From positions 1 to 41,704 of the forward strand of contig JAKSDI010000041.1 of NCBI GenBank assembly GCA_022360175.1: 41,704 nt of DNA, written 5' to 3'. The DNA comes from Chitinophagales bacterium (GTDB lineage: Bacteria > Bacteroidota > Bacteroidia > Chitinophagales > Saprospiraceae). Position 1 is the first letter of the stretch. Every line of letters starts with the position of its first letter. This document shows, one piece after another, positions 14,095 to 22,578 of this stretch. Below the pieces are notes generated by a model. It did no database searches. It saw only the letters and a program-made list of their open reading frames with translations, and was not told where the DNA came from. Both the position numbers and the translations under genes were made by a program.

Positions 14095-16785
14095 ATGCTT
14101 ATGAAGCGGCATACGCTATCACTCTGGTTTTGTTTAGTCCTTGCAATAGTCAGTAGCATATTTGCAGATAGTCATCGTATTGCCTATCCTTTGCCTCCTC
14201 CACCAGAAAGTATAATTACAGATGATACTTATACGGTCGAAGAACTTGTAGGAGACATCTTTGTAAAAGGTACCTGCGATAATATCTCCAATATCCAATT
14301 GATTGGTTCAGAAAAAGGAGTTGGGTATTTTGAGAATGGCAGCAATAGTATTGGCATTGAAAGGGGAATCATTTTGGCTACTGGAAAAATATCCAATGCT
14401 CAAGGCCCTAATAATGTCACAGATGAAAGTGGCAATTTCTACGATGATAGCGGAGATCAGGATTTGGGTATTTTATCGACGGAAGCGGTGAAAGATGCGG
14501 TTGGTATATCTTTTGATTTTGAGCCACTGGATTCTTTTGTCACATTTAGCTACGTGTTTGCTTCAGAAGAATATTGCGAATTTGTTGGCAGTATATATAA
14601 TGATGTATTTGGCTTTTTCATTAGTGGTCCAGGGATTAATGGCAATTTTTCTAATAATGCCAAGAATGTAGCATTGATTCCCGGCACCAACCAACAGGTA
14701 AGTATTAATACCATAAATCATCAATCCAATTCACAATACTATCGCCATAATGAATTGGAAGATGATATGAATTTATGTAATATTCCTTCTAATACCAATA
14801 CCGTTCATCAATCAATAGAATACGACGGTTTCACAACTAAATTAACTGCGGCTTTAAAACTTAGCCCCTGCAAAACCTATCACATTAGATTGGTAGTGGC
14901 TGATTTAGGGGATAATTTTTATGATTCTGCCGTATTCCTGGAAGCCGAAAGTTTTAATCTCGGTGGTGAAGTAAGTGTAAAAGCAGCAGTAGGTAATACA
15001 CCTACAACTCCTGCTCTTGAAGGATGTGAAGATGCTTATTTTCTTTTTGAAAGAGCAGATCCATCTACTACCAGTTTCCCTATTACTGTTAATTATTTAA
15101 TTTCTCCAACAAGTAGTGCCACGGTGATTGATGACTATTTACCTTTACCGGGTAGCATTACGATTCCTTCTGGAAGCACATCCGCTCAACTCCCTGTAAG
15201 CCTGATCAATGATGGGATTGATGAGCCCATTGAAGAATTATTACTTACCCTGGATATACAATGTGCCTGCTATACGGATTCTGCAAGAATGTATATTCAG
15301 GATAGCCCTCCTCTGGATGTTTTACTTCCCGATATTGCCGTATGTGAAAACGAAAGTAGCATCCTCACTCCTGAGCTTTCAGGAGGTACAGGCCCTTATA
15401 CCTATCATTGGGATGACGGTAGCACATCCTCTTCTTTGATTGTAGATACAAATGGGCCGGCTCAATTTTCTGTAACGGTTGAAGACAATTGTGGTAATAG
15501 TGGATTCGATAGCGCACAAATGTCTATTACAACTCCTCCATCTGCTCTACTAAATGGTACAGAGACGATATGCGAAGGAGATACGGCATTGTTACCACTC
15601 AATTTAAGCGGAACAGCTCCATGGACGATTACCTATAGTGTAAACGGAATAGAACAAGCCCCTATAGAAAATATATGGAATCCCAATACTTTCTTAGCAG
15701 GCATGCTTGGAGGTGATTATGAATTACTTACAGTAACCGATGCTGCCTGTAGTGGCCTGGTAAGTGGTACTGCATATATAGATCTCATAAGCATACAAGC
15801 AGATATACAGACACAATCTGTCAGTTGTTTTGGTGGCTCAGACGGAGCCTTAGAGGTACAACTAAGCGGTGGTATACCTCCATATGACTTCTTTTGGCTA
15901 GGAGGACAAGCTTCTGTTCTTCAACTGGAAGGGCTTAGTGCTGGAGAATATATATTGGTAGTAGTAGATGCAATGGGTTGCCAAAAAGAATTCACTGCAA
16001 ATATAGAGAGCCCTGCTGCTCTGAGTGGGGCTACCCCAGATTGTGAAGCACTCAGCAATGGTTTATTAGAAATTAGTGCTCGAGGAGGCACTCCTCCTTA
16101 TCTTTATTCTATTGATGGAGAACGCTATCAGGATGAGCTACTTTTTGAAACACTAAATGCAGGCGAAACGTACAATTTATATATACAAGATGCCGCTGGA
16201 TGTCTTTATCAGGAATCTTTTATAATGCCAACAACTTATACTGAAATCGTAAGCTTGCCACCTTCCGTTGAATATAGTCTTGGTAGCCAGGAAACCTTAA
16301 TGCCTTTTTTGCAAATCCCCGAACACCTTATAGCCAGTATTCGATGGACTCCTTCTGCTAATTTAAGTTGCGTTGATTGTTTACACCCCAACTTACTTGT
16401 CACTGAAGAAGAGTCTTATACTATTCGTATTGTAGATATATATGGATGTTCAGGAGAAGCAACCATCCATATTAATATTAATGACCACTTAGATCTTTTT
16501 GCTCCTACTGCTTTCAGCCCTAATAATGATAACATCAATGATTATTTTACTCTTTTTGCCAACACCTACCAAGTCTATTTAATTAAGAAATTAATGGTTT
16601 TTGATCGCTGGGGTGGAATACTTTTCCAAAATGCTGATTTTCTTCCCAATGATGAATCTGAAGGCTGGGATGGTAATAAAAATAGCCAGCCAATGAATCC
16701 TGGCGTATATACCTATTATGCCGAATTGGAGCTTTATGATGGTTCTGTACGCGTAGTTGGTGGGCATATTATGCTGATTCGTTAG
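14095..16785 (+). CDS. T9SS-secreted adhesin-like protein (choice-of-anchor L, SprB repeats, gliding-type CTD)
   Basis: The 896-residue protein has a signal peptide (MLMKRHTLSLWFCLVLAIVS, ending near IFADS; the second Met could be the start). A choice-of-anchor L domain follows (about 45-290: GSNSIGIERGIILATGKI, FSYVFASEEYCEFVGS). Next come a Calx-beta-like part (about 300-400), Ig/PKD-like repeats including an SprB-type repeat near 575-640 (SVSCFGGSDGALEVQLSGGI), and a gliding-motility-associated C-terminal domain (about 800-896: LFAPTAFSPNNDNINDYF, MVFDRWGGILF, YTYYAELELYDG). That last domain is the type B signal for secretion and surface attachment by T9SS. Likely role: cell-surface adhesion or motility. 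The small cargo gene at 16875 follows 89 bases later. Confidence 0.9.
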   Translation: MLMKRHTLSLWFCLVLAIVSSIFADSHRIAYPLPPPPESIITDDTYTVEELVGDIFVKGTCDNISNIQLIGSEKGVGYFENGSNSIGIERGIILATGKISNAQGPNNVTDESGNFYDDSGDQDLGILSTEAVKDAVGISFDFEPLDSFVTFSYVFASEEYCEFVGSIYNDVFGFFISGPGINGNFSNNAKNVALIPGTNQQVSINTINHQSNSQYYRHNELEDDMNLCNIPSNTNTVHQSIEYDGFTTKLTAALKLSPCKTYHIRLVVADLGDNFYDSAVFLEAESFNLGGEVSVKAAVGNTPTTPALEGCEDAYFLFERADPSTTSFPITVNYLISPTSSATVIDDYLPLPGSITIPSGSTSAQLPVSLINDGIDEPIEELLLTLDIQCACYTDSARMYIQDSPPLDVLLPDIAVCENESSILTPELSGGTGPYTYHWDDGSTSSSLIVDTNGPAQFSVTVEDNCGNSGFDSAQMSITTPPSALLNGTETICEGDTALLPLNLSGTAPWTITYSVNGIEQAPIENIWNPNTFLAGMLGGDYELLTVTDAACSGLVSGTAYIDLISIQADIQTQSVSCFGGSDGALEVQLSGGIPPYDFFWLGGQASVLQLEGLSAGEYILVVVDAMGCQKEFTANIESPAALSGATPDCEALSNGLLEISARGGTPPYLYSIDGERYQDELLFETLNAGETYNLYIQDAAGCLYQESFIMPTTYTEIVSLPPSVEYSLGSQETLMPFLQIPEHLIASIRWTPSANLSCVDCLHPNLLVTEEESYTIRIVDIYGCSGEATIHININDHLDLFAPTAFSPNNDNINDYFTLFANTYQVYLIKKLMVFDRWGGILFQNADFLPNDESEGWDGNKNSQPMNPGVYTYYAELELYDGSVRVVGGHIMLIR

Positions 16786-16874
16786 AACACATCATTCTTG
16801 GTCTTACTCATTGCTTTTCTTTATTTTAATCCATTGACAATCAGAACAATTACTAGTTTCACTAAAAAAGTAAT

Positions 16875-17555
16875 ATGATGAAATCTTTACTTAGCACACT
16901 AGTAATTCTTACATTATGCCTTTCGGCAAATGCTCAGGAGGAAGTTCACTTTGAAGAAGAAGAAAACATTCTTACCGGTATAGCTGCTACCGAACCTGAA
17001 GCAATTAGTGAAAACAATATTATCAATTCTTCAGATCAGAATCGCACGCTGAGATGGACTATGGAAATTGTTGCTCTAACAGAAGGATGGACCGTCGCTT
17101 TATGCGATAAAGAAATCTGCTCTGAAGAGACCACCTCTACCATAAGCAGCGGTTTTGTTGCGTTTCCCGATGAGGTTTGTAGAATGGATGTTCATGCTTA
17201 CCCCAATGGTGTAGAAGGACATGCGATTGTAAAAGTGATTGTGACAGAAGTCAACAATCCAGATTTATATCTTAGCCAATATTACTATTTTAATGCCCTA
17301 CCTAGTTCTACTCAAGCCGTTAGTGATATAAACATCACTCTTTACCCAAATCCTTTTATTAATACTTTCAGAGTTACGGGAAAAGGAACCTTTGACCAGA
17401 TTGATATCTACTCCGTAGATGGAAAATTACTTACAAGTTTTAATTGGGAAGAAGGAAAAAATTATGACATTTCTACCTTAAACTCAGGAATGTATATTGC
17501 TCAAATGAAAAATAATAAAGGGCAAAGCAACAGTATCCTAATTCGAAAAGAATAA
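16875..17555 (+). CDS. Small T9SS type A sorting-domain protein
   Basis: The 226-residue protein has a signal peptide (MMKSLLSTLVILTLCLSANA), an immunoglobulin-like region (about 55-145, with two Cys in CDKEICSEE), and a type A T9SS sorting domain (about 152-226: ITLYPNPFINTFRVTG, IYSVDGKLL, LNSGMYIAQM). It should be exported across both membranes and cleaved or anchored at the surface. No catalytic motif is visible, so the mature function is unknown. It may share a transcript with the large cargo gene upstream. Its stop lies two bases from the end of the convergent barrel gene, with no terminator between them. Confidence 0.88.
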   Translation: MMKSLLSTLVILTLCLSANAQEEVHFEEEENILTGIAATEPEAISENNIINSSDQNRTLRWTMEIVALTEGWTVALCDKEICSEETTSTISSGFVAFPDEVCRMDVHAYPNGVEGHAIVKVIVTEVNNPDLYLSQYYYFNALPSSTQAVSDINITLYPNPFINTFRVTGKGTFDQIDIYSVDGKLLTSFNWEEGKNYDISTLNSGMYIAQMKNNKGQSNSILIRKE

Positions 17556-17557
17556 CA

Positions 17558-18823
17558 TTACATAGCCCAGCGTAGGCCTAGGTTTAGGCCTGCGTTGATG
17601 TATTGTTGATTGATCCCGTATTGATCTGTTGTAATGCTTTGTGGATAAGCTTGTATATGTGGCTCGATAATGAAAGAGCAATCTGATGTTATCTCATAAG
17701 ATAGTCCCATTCCTGCATACCATCCCAATCCGAGTTGTTGTCGAAAGGCAGGATAAGCATCTGTATCTGAAGATGTAATACTAACAGGGCTTTCATCAAC
17801 AGGATCCAGGATAGCTCCTTTTTGCCGAAAGGCGAGGTTTAATAACACCCCACCATTAAGATAAAGCGAAGACTTCCCCCAATTAAATTCATAGCCTAAG
17901 AGAAGCGGAACATCTAGCGTACGATATCTATTATATGTTATTTTATACCTTGTACCCAATTCTATAGTAGTATCAGTTCCTATAATATTTCCCTGCTCAT
18001 CATATACTTCATGAATAATGGTACGCGCTTCACTTTCATTCAGATAGCTAAATTTCTCATTGATTTGAGTATAACTAATTCCACCTTTTACCATCCATCC
18101 TTTATCAGAGATTGCTGAAAGGCGAACACCAGCACTAAAAGCAGGTAGTTGCTTTTCGGATGAAGCTCGTGAACCCACATAATCTTCTAATGCCGGACTC
18201 TCTGCTTCCAGTGTTCTAAACGACCAAAGCCCAGCCCCTACTCCTTCCACGTACAATTGCCATCTTCCATTTCCGAATTGAGGACAACGAGGAGTACCAG
18301 TCCAGCCATGCTCTTTTCTATCATTACGAGATACTACATGATTGGCTAAAAGAACAGGAAGAGCAGTTAATTCCCTGGATATTTCCTGTCTCTCCAGCAA
18401 CTCAGGCTTCAGGCTAATTAGAGCATTGATATGAGTAGTTGATTCGGCATTTGAATCGGTAGCAGTAAGCCCTGCAATAGGTTGATGTGAATAGTCAGGA
18501 AAATTTGGAATATCTACAGGAGTTAAAGCAGCTTCTTCAGGAATTACTTCATCAGAAGGTTGAGCTTCAATTTTTTCATTAGGAAAAGGGATAGGAAAGC
18601 TGTCAAGAGGAATACTAGTTGACAGAAAAAAATAAAACATGCCCGAAGAGAAGGTTAAGAATGTAATAGCATACATGGGCAATCGTAATCTCAAGCGGTT
18701 TATTAACCGATGCTTTGTATTGCGTTTTTTCTCAATAGCCTCCCAGAGGTGTAGAGGCGGATCGACTTCCCGTGCCTCCAGTTTTAGTCGAAACGCCTCA
18801 TCCAGTGGATGATGCCGATTCAT
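17558..18823 (-). CDS. Inner-membrane-anchored outer-membrane beta-barrel-like protein
   Basis: The 421-residue protein begins with a cytoplasmic helix (DEAFRLKLEAREVDPPLHLW, about 8-27) and a basic stretch, then one membrane helix (about 50-70) and a Pro-rich linker. The C-terminal part (about 185-421) has the alternating strands of a PorT/OmpA-like barrel: LYVEGVGAGLWSF, GWMVKGGISYTQI, LDVPLLLGYEFNW, and a terminal strand INAGLNLGLRWAM. An uncleaved inner-membrane anchor on a barrel domain is odd, but this plan recurs in Bacteroidota, often next to sigma-factor genes. None lies adjacent here. The role is unknown; it may bridge the envelope or assemble after processing. Confidence 0.7.
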   Translation of the reverse strand: MNRHHPLDEAFRLKLEAREVDPPLHLWEAIEKKRNTKHRLINRLRLRLPMYAITFLTFSSGMFYFFLSTSIPLDSFPIPFPNEKIEAQPSDEVIPEEAALTPVDIPNFPDYSHQPIAGLTATDSNAESTTHINALISLKPELLERQEISRELTALPVLLANHVVSRNDRKEHGWTGTPRCPQFGNGRWQLYVEGVGAGLWSFRTLEAESPALEDYVGSRASSEKQLPAFSAGVRLSAISDKGWMVKGGISYTQINEKFSYLNESEARTIIHEVYDEQGNIIGTDTTIELGTRYKITYNRYRTLDVPLLLGYEFNWGKSSLYLNGGVLLNLAFRQKGAILDPVDESPVSITSSDTDAYPAFRQQLGLGWYAGMGLSYEITSDCSFIIEPHIQAYPQSITTDQYGINQQYINAGLNLGLRWAM

Positions 18824-18970
18824 CGTTTAGTGTTGTACCTTTTAGCAGCCCGCTGTGCATAATTTACTGTTTAATGTAAGATATGCAGGCAACTAAAAGG
18901 AGATTAATTGTTAGTGTTGTTTATCGTAGGGATGAAGATAGGAAAAATATCTGATAATATAGGCCACTTG

Positions 18971-19453
18971 CTAGCCCTCCTCCTCTTCATCAAGGATGTT
19001 AATAGAGCGGTCTATACTCTCCTGTAGTGAGATAAATGTCTCTGTACGCTGTATTCCGGCAATTTTCTGCACTTTGTCGTGTAAAACTTCTCTAAGGTGA
19101 TTTGTATCCCGGCAGACTATTTTTGCGAAGATACTATACAGGCCTGTTGTATAATGGGCTGCTACTACTTCCGGAATTTTGATCAATTCTCTGGCCACAT
19201 CATCATATAAAGAGCTTTTATCGAGATAGATTCCCAGGAAAGCTGATATATCATATCCCAATAGAGCATAATCTACCGAAAGGTTATAACCTTTAACAAT
19301 GCCTGCTTCTTCCAACTTCTTCATACGAACGTGGATAGTCCCTCCAGAAACATATAACTCTTTAGCTATCTCTGTATACGGTTTTTTAGCATTCCGCATT
19401 AAGATCGACAGGATTTGCCTATCCAACTTATCAATATCATAATCTTTAGGCAT
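18971..19453 (-). CDS. Lrp/AsnC-family transcriptional regulator
   Basis: From the ATG at 19453 the protein has 160 residues, the usual length; an in-frame start at 19516 would add 21 residues unlike the family. The N-terminal helix-turn-helix (IDKLDRQILSILMRNAKKPY, EIAKELYVSGGTIHVRMKKL) binds DNA. The C-terminal RAM domain (about 68-150: DISAFLGIYL, VVAAHYTTGLYSIFAKIVCR) normally mediates oligomer assembly and amino-acid sensing. It is divergent from the lipoprotein gene at 19645, so it may control that promoter and its own. It ends in an acidic EEEEG tail. The target cannot be told from sequence. Confidence 0.93.
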   Translation of the reverse strand: MPKDYDIDKLDRQILSILMRNAKKPYTEIAKELYVSGGTIHVRMKKLEEAGIVKGYNLSVDYALLGYDISAFLGIYLDKSSLYDDVARELIKIPEVVAAHYTTGLYSIFAKIVCRDTNHLREVLHDKVQKIAGIQRTETFISLQESIDRSINILDEEEEG

Positions 19454-19604
19454 AGTTTTAATAGTTGATTCTTTACGAATTGAGGTTTTTGTCAACGAAT
19501 CATCAAGAAAAGGCAAAATAATTGAAAATTTTTTAAAAAATGAGGTTTTTTAGCTTCCAAATCAACAAATCCTTATCCTAAACGATTAATAGAAGTGATT
19601 TTTG

Positions 19605-19612
19605 TACTTTTG
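19605..19612 (+). promoter_or_regulatory. -7 box of the lipoprotein gene
   Basis: TACTTTTG fits TAnnTTTG exactly, about 33 bases before the ATG at 19645. No TTG sits at the right distance upstream, so this promoter may need an activator; the divergent Lrp-type regulator is the obvious candidate. Confidence 0.5.
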
Positions 19613-19644
19613 CCTCAACAAATTCTGACGATTAACCTCAAATT

Positions 19645-20037
19645 ATGAACATTAATCGCTTCTCCAGATATACATGTTTTACGGTATTACTGCTTTCGCT
19701 GGCTGTAGGCTGCACTACTGATACTGGCAATCAATCAGATCTTCTCATTGGAAACTGGGAACTGGATTATGCTACTCGCAATGGGAATCATGCGGAGACT
19801 TTTGCTGAGCTGTATTTCAATTTTGATGATGAAGGCAATATGGATACTAATCTTCCCATTGCCAAAGGCACTTCAACCTACTCGGTAAATGGCAATACCA
19901 TTCAGCAGCAAAGCCCAATGGGCACAGTAGAATACACGATAGAAGAAATTGGAGATTCCAACTTAATACTAGCTACTACTGCTCGAGGATTTGAATTCCG
20001 TTTTGCGATGAAACGAGTACAAGACGAGATTCAATAA
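19645..20037 (+). CDS. Lipocalin-like lipoprotein
   Basis: The 130-residue protein has a lipoprotein signal: a hydrophobic helix followed by LAVGC with the lipidated Cys at 23. The mature part begins with LLIGNWELDY and continues with strands (AELYFNFDDEGNMDTNL, STYSVNGNTIQQQSPMGTVE, RGFEFRFAMKRV), the pattern of small lipocalin-like Bacteroidota lipoproteins. The ligand is unknown. A related domain ends the caspase protein at 22579-24585 (ILGSWSV, YYVNGNAITMQS). It is 16 bases from the YjjX-type gene and probably cotranscribed with it. Confidence 0.8.
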   Translation: MNINRFSRYTCFTVLLLSLAVGCTTDTGNQSDLLIGNWELDYATRNGNHAETFAELYFNFDDEGNMDTNLPIAKGTSTYSVNGNTIQQQSPMGTVEYTIEEIGDSNLILATTARGFEFRFAMKRVQDEIQ

Positions 20038-20053
20038 ATAGAGATTCCTTTAT

Positions 20054-20581
20054 ATGAAGATTATCGTCGCATCAACAAATCCTGTAAAACAAGAGGCTGT
20101 TTTACAGGCTTTTAGTAAAGCATTCCATCAGAGTATCAGTGTAGAAGGCATGAAAGCTCCTTCAGGTGTATCTGACCAGCCTATGACAGATGAAGAAACC
20201 CTGTTAGGTGCCCGCAACCGAGCGCAATATTGCCGAGTGCAACAAGCGAATGCAGATTTCTGGGTTGGAATTGAAGGAGGTATTCGCAATACTGATTATG
20301 GCATGGAAGCCTTTGGCTGGATGGTCATTCTCAACCGGGAGCAGGAAAGCTATACCCGAAGTGCATCTTTTTTACTTCCTACTATTATTGAAGAACAAAT
20401 TAATGAAGGGGCAGAACTAGGCCCTGCAATGGATATCCTTTTCAAGGAACACAATAGTAAGCACAAGGGAGGAGCTGTTGGTTTACTTTCCAATACACTT
20501 GTCTCCAGAGAAGCTTTATATGAACAACCACTGATTCTTGCATTAATACCTTTCCTCCAGCCACAGCTTTACAATCGTTAA
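20054..20581 (+). CDS. yjjX: Non-canonical purine NTP phosphatase (YjjX/DUF84 family)
   Basis: The 175-residue protein matches the inosine/xanthosine triphosphatase family. It opens MKIIVASTNPVKQEAVLQAF, with GVSDQPMTDEETLLGARNRA (about 38-57), FWVGIEGGI (about 68-76) and KGGAVGLLS near 143. The family hydrolyses ITP/XTP to the monophosphates, keeping damaged purines out of nucleic acids, using a divalent metal. The length is standard. It sits 16 bases after the lipoprotein gene; a functional link between the two is not obvious. Confidence 0.9.
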   Translation: MKIIVASTNPVKQEAVLQAFSKAFHQSISVEGMKAPSGVSDQPMTDEETLLGARNRAQYCRVQQANADFWVGIEGGIRNTDYGMEAFGWMVILNREQESYTRSASFLLPTIIEEQINEGAELGPAMDILFKEHNSKHKGGAVGLLSNTLVSREALYEQPLILALIPFLQPQLYNR

Positions 20582-20674
20582 GTTTTAATAGTTAGAAACC
20601 TGACTTATCTATTATTTCGGTCATCTATTGTGGCTAAATACCGTTATATTTATATTGGCTAAAATCATTCGATT

Positions 20675-22126
20675 ATGAAAAAGATACTAATAATAGCATT
20701 AGGGCTTTTAATAAGCCTACAAATGATGGCGCTGGATGCAAGTGTTTCTTATGCGACCTTTAAAAGCCCCGAACAAAGTTACATCGAACTGTATTTCTAT
20801 GTAGCAGGTAAAACGGTCGAATATAAAGAGGTCAACGACAGTATGTATCAGGCAGGCATTGAGGTCATTCTTCTATTCAAGCAAGAAGGAGAGATTGTAA
20901 AGTACGATAAATTCACCTTAAACAGCCCTGCTAGCCGCAGAGCTATAGATTTCCTTGATGTAAAAAGATATGGCCTGGCAGATGGTGATTACCAGTTAGT
21001 AGTCGCACTACAAGATATAAATAACGAAAGTAATGCCAAGGAATACAATACGAATGTGCGTATCCAATACGATGATTCAAAAATTCAACAATCTGACATT
21101 CAGCTATTATCTTCTTTTGAAAAGGTAAAAGATAGTGCTTCTTCCATGTTTGTAAAGAATGGTATAAAAATGGAACCTCTGCCTTTCAACTTTTACGGCC
21201 GCCATTCTTCCAGCTTAAGCTTTTACAGCGAATTCTACAATACCGATCAGATATTGAATGAAGATTTCATGGTCAGCTATTCTGTAGAAAAACTGGTAAA
21301 TGATAAAGCAGAGATAGTAATGATTGGACATAAGCGTCAAACGCCTCAAACAATCATTCCATTTTTAATGCAAATGGATATTTCTCAACTACCATCTGGC
21401 AATTATAACCTGAAGGTAGAATTGCGTAACCGCAGTAAAGAATTACTAAGCTCCAGGTCTATTTTCTTTCAAAGAAGTAATCCACTATTAGTTGAAGACC
21501 CCGCAGCCCTTGCGAGCATTAACATAGATGAAGAGTTTGTCAAGAAGCTTAATCCTGAGCAGCTAGAATATAGCTTAAGAGCAATGGTTCCTATTATTCC
21601 TCGCAATGATGTGGAAATTGTCAATCTTATGATTCGTGATGAGAATCTGAAGGCCCAGCGCATGTATATATTCAATCACTGGGCGAAAGAAAGCCCCAAC
21701 AATCCTGAATTCGCTTATAAAGAATATATGGAGGTAGCCGCCGCTGTTGATGAGAAATTCAATTCGGGTTTTCGTCATGGTTTTGAAACAGACAGAGGCT
21801 ACGTATATATGAAGTATGGACAACCAGATGATATCGAAACGCGAGATACCGAGCCAACCGCTCCTCCTTATGAGTTATGGGTATATTACGAGTTTCCGCA
21901 AACCAATCAGAACAACGTAAAGTTTGTGTTCTATAACCCATCTCTTGCTCCTGGTGATTTTGAACTATTACATTCTACAGCTATTGGTGAACGCAATAAC
22001 CCTACCTGGCAAAGAGACCTATATAAAGACAGGCCTAATGAAATCAATAGTTCTGACTATTTTGGTGACGATGGCATGTTGGATAATTTCAACCGAAATG
22101 CTGACCGGGTATTTAGGGATTATTAA
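20675..22126 (+). CDS. GWxTD domain-containing exported protein
   Basis: The 483-residue protein starts with a signal peptide (MKKILIIALGLLISLQMMA). A beta-rich region (about 20-270) is followed by a GWxTD-type domain (about 300-483): an Asn-His-Trp-Ala-Lys-Glu segment in place of the name-giving GWxTD, then GFRHGFETDRGYVYMKYGQP and PPYELWVYYEF. The family is widespread in Bacteroidota, exported, and of unknown biochemical role. A -7-like box (TATATTGG, near 20653) with TTG 20 bases upstream precedes it. A 17-bp hairpin follows the gene. Confidence 0.85.
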   Translation: MKKILIIALGLLISLQMMALDASVSYATFKSPEQSYIELYFYVAGKTVEYKEVNDSMYQAGIEVILLFKQEGEIVKYDKFTLNSPASRRAIDFLDVKRYGLADGDYQLVVALQDINNESNAKEYNTNVRIQYDDSKIQQSDIQLLSSFEKVKDSASSMFVKNGIKMEPLPFNFYGRHSSSLSFYSEFYNTDQILNEDFMVSYSVEKLVNDKAEIVMIGHKRQTPQTIIPFLMQMDISQLPSGNYNLKVELRNRSKELLSSRSIFFQRSNPLLVEDPAALASINIDEEFVKKLNPEQLEYSLRAMVPIIPRNDVEIVNLMIRDENLKAQRMYIFNHWAKESPNNPEFAYKEYMEVAAAVDEKFNSGFRHGFETDRGYVYMKYGQPDDIETRDTEPTAPPYELWVYYEFPQTNQNNVKFVFYNPSLAPGDFELLHSTAIGERNNPTWQRDLYKDRPNEINSSDYFGDDGMLDNFNRNADRVFRDY

Positions 22127-22160
22127 TCGTTTAGAAGTTAAGTAATACTGATTACTTACT

Positions 22161-22201
22161 TATCTCAAAGGTAAATCTTCCATAGATTTACCTTTGAGAT
22201 A
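22161..22201 (+). terminator. Strong hairpin after the GWxTD gene
   Basis: A perfect 17-bp inverted repeat: 22161-22177 (core CTCAAAGGTAAATC) pairs with 22185-22201 (core GATTTACCTTTGAG) around a 7-base loop. There is no long T-run, but the position 35 bases after the stop suits a transcript end. A smaller stem (AAGTAAT/ATTACTT) precedes it. Confidence 0.65.
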
Positions 22202-22286
22202 GTTCTCATCTGTTTTATTCCAACCTTTTTGATGTTTTAACCAAAGTATATGCCAATATTTGAAGAAATTCACGATCTCTTCAATC

Positions 22287-22565
22287 ATGCAGAAAACTTT
22301 ACTTTTTGAAATATTCCTGGCAGAAGCTGCTATTTACCTTTTACTCTGGCTCAGCAACACTTATTTAGCTACTCTGTTAAGCCTCATTTTTGGTTGCATC
22401 GCTTTTATCATACTCCTCATTTCTCTTTTGGTAGAATTGGTAGAGCGTTCTAAAGTCCCTTCCTGGTATTACTCACTAATGATCGCTTCGGTCCTTGCCC
22501 CTGCTGCCGCCGCTCTGATTTTCTATCTGTTAGGAAATGAATTGAGCTGGCCAGCATTTCTTTAG
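22287..22565 (+). CDS. Small three-helix membrane protein
   Basis: From the ATG at 22287 the protein is 92 residues; a TTG at 22260 would add nine. Three hydrophobic helices are visible: EIFLAEAAIYLLLWLS, LATLLSLIFGCIAFIILLIS, and SLMIASVLAPAAAALIFYLL, with an acidic-basic loop (VELVERSKVPSWY) between the last two. No family is recognised. It stands alone between the GWxTD terminator and the convergent caspase gene. Confidence 0.65.
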   Translation: MQKTLLFEIFLAEAAIYLLLWLSNTYLATLLSLIFGCIAFIILLISLLVELVERSKVPSWYYSLMIASVLAPAAAALIFYLLGNELSWPAFL

Positions 22566-22578
22566 CACTCCCCTCTCC

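Noticed and set aside
22149-22163. 15-base match (one mismatch) to the arm of the 3533-3580 palindrome
   Set aside because: Near matches of this length are expected many times by chance in an AT-rich window of this size.
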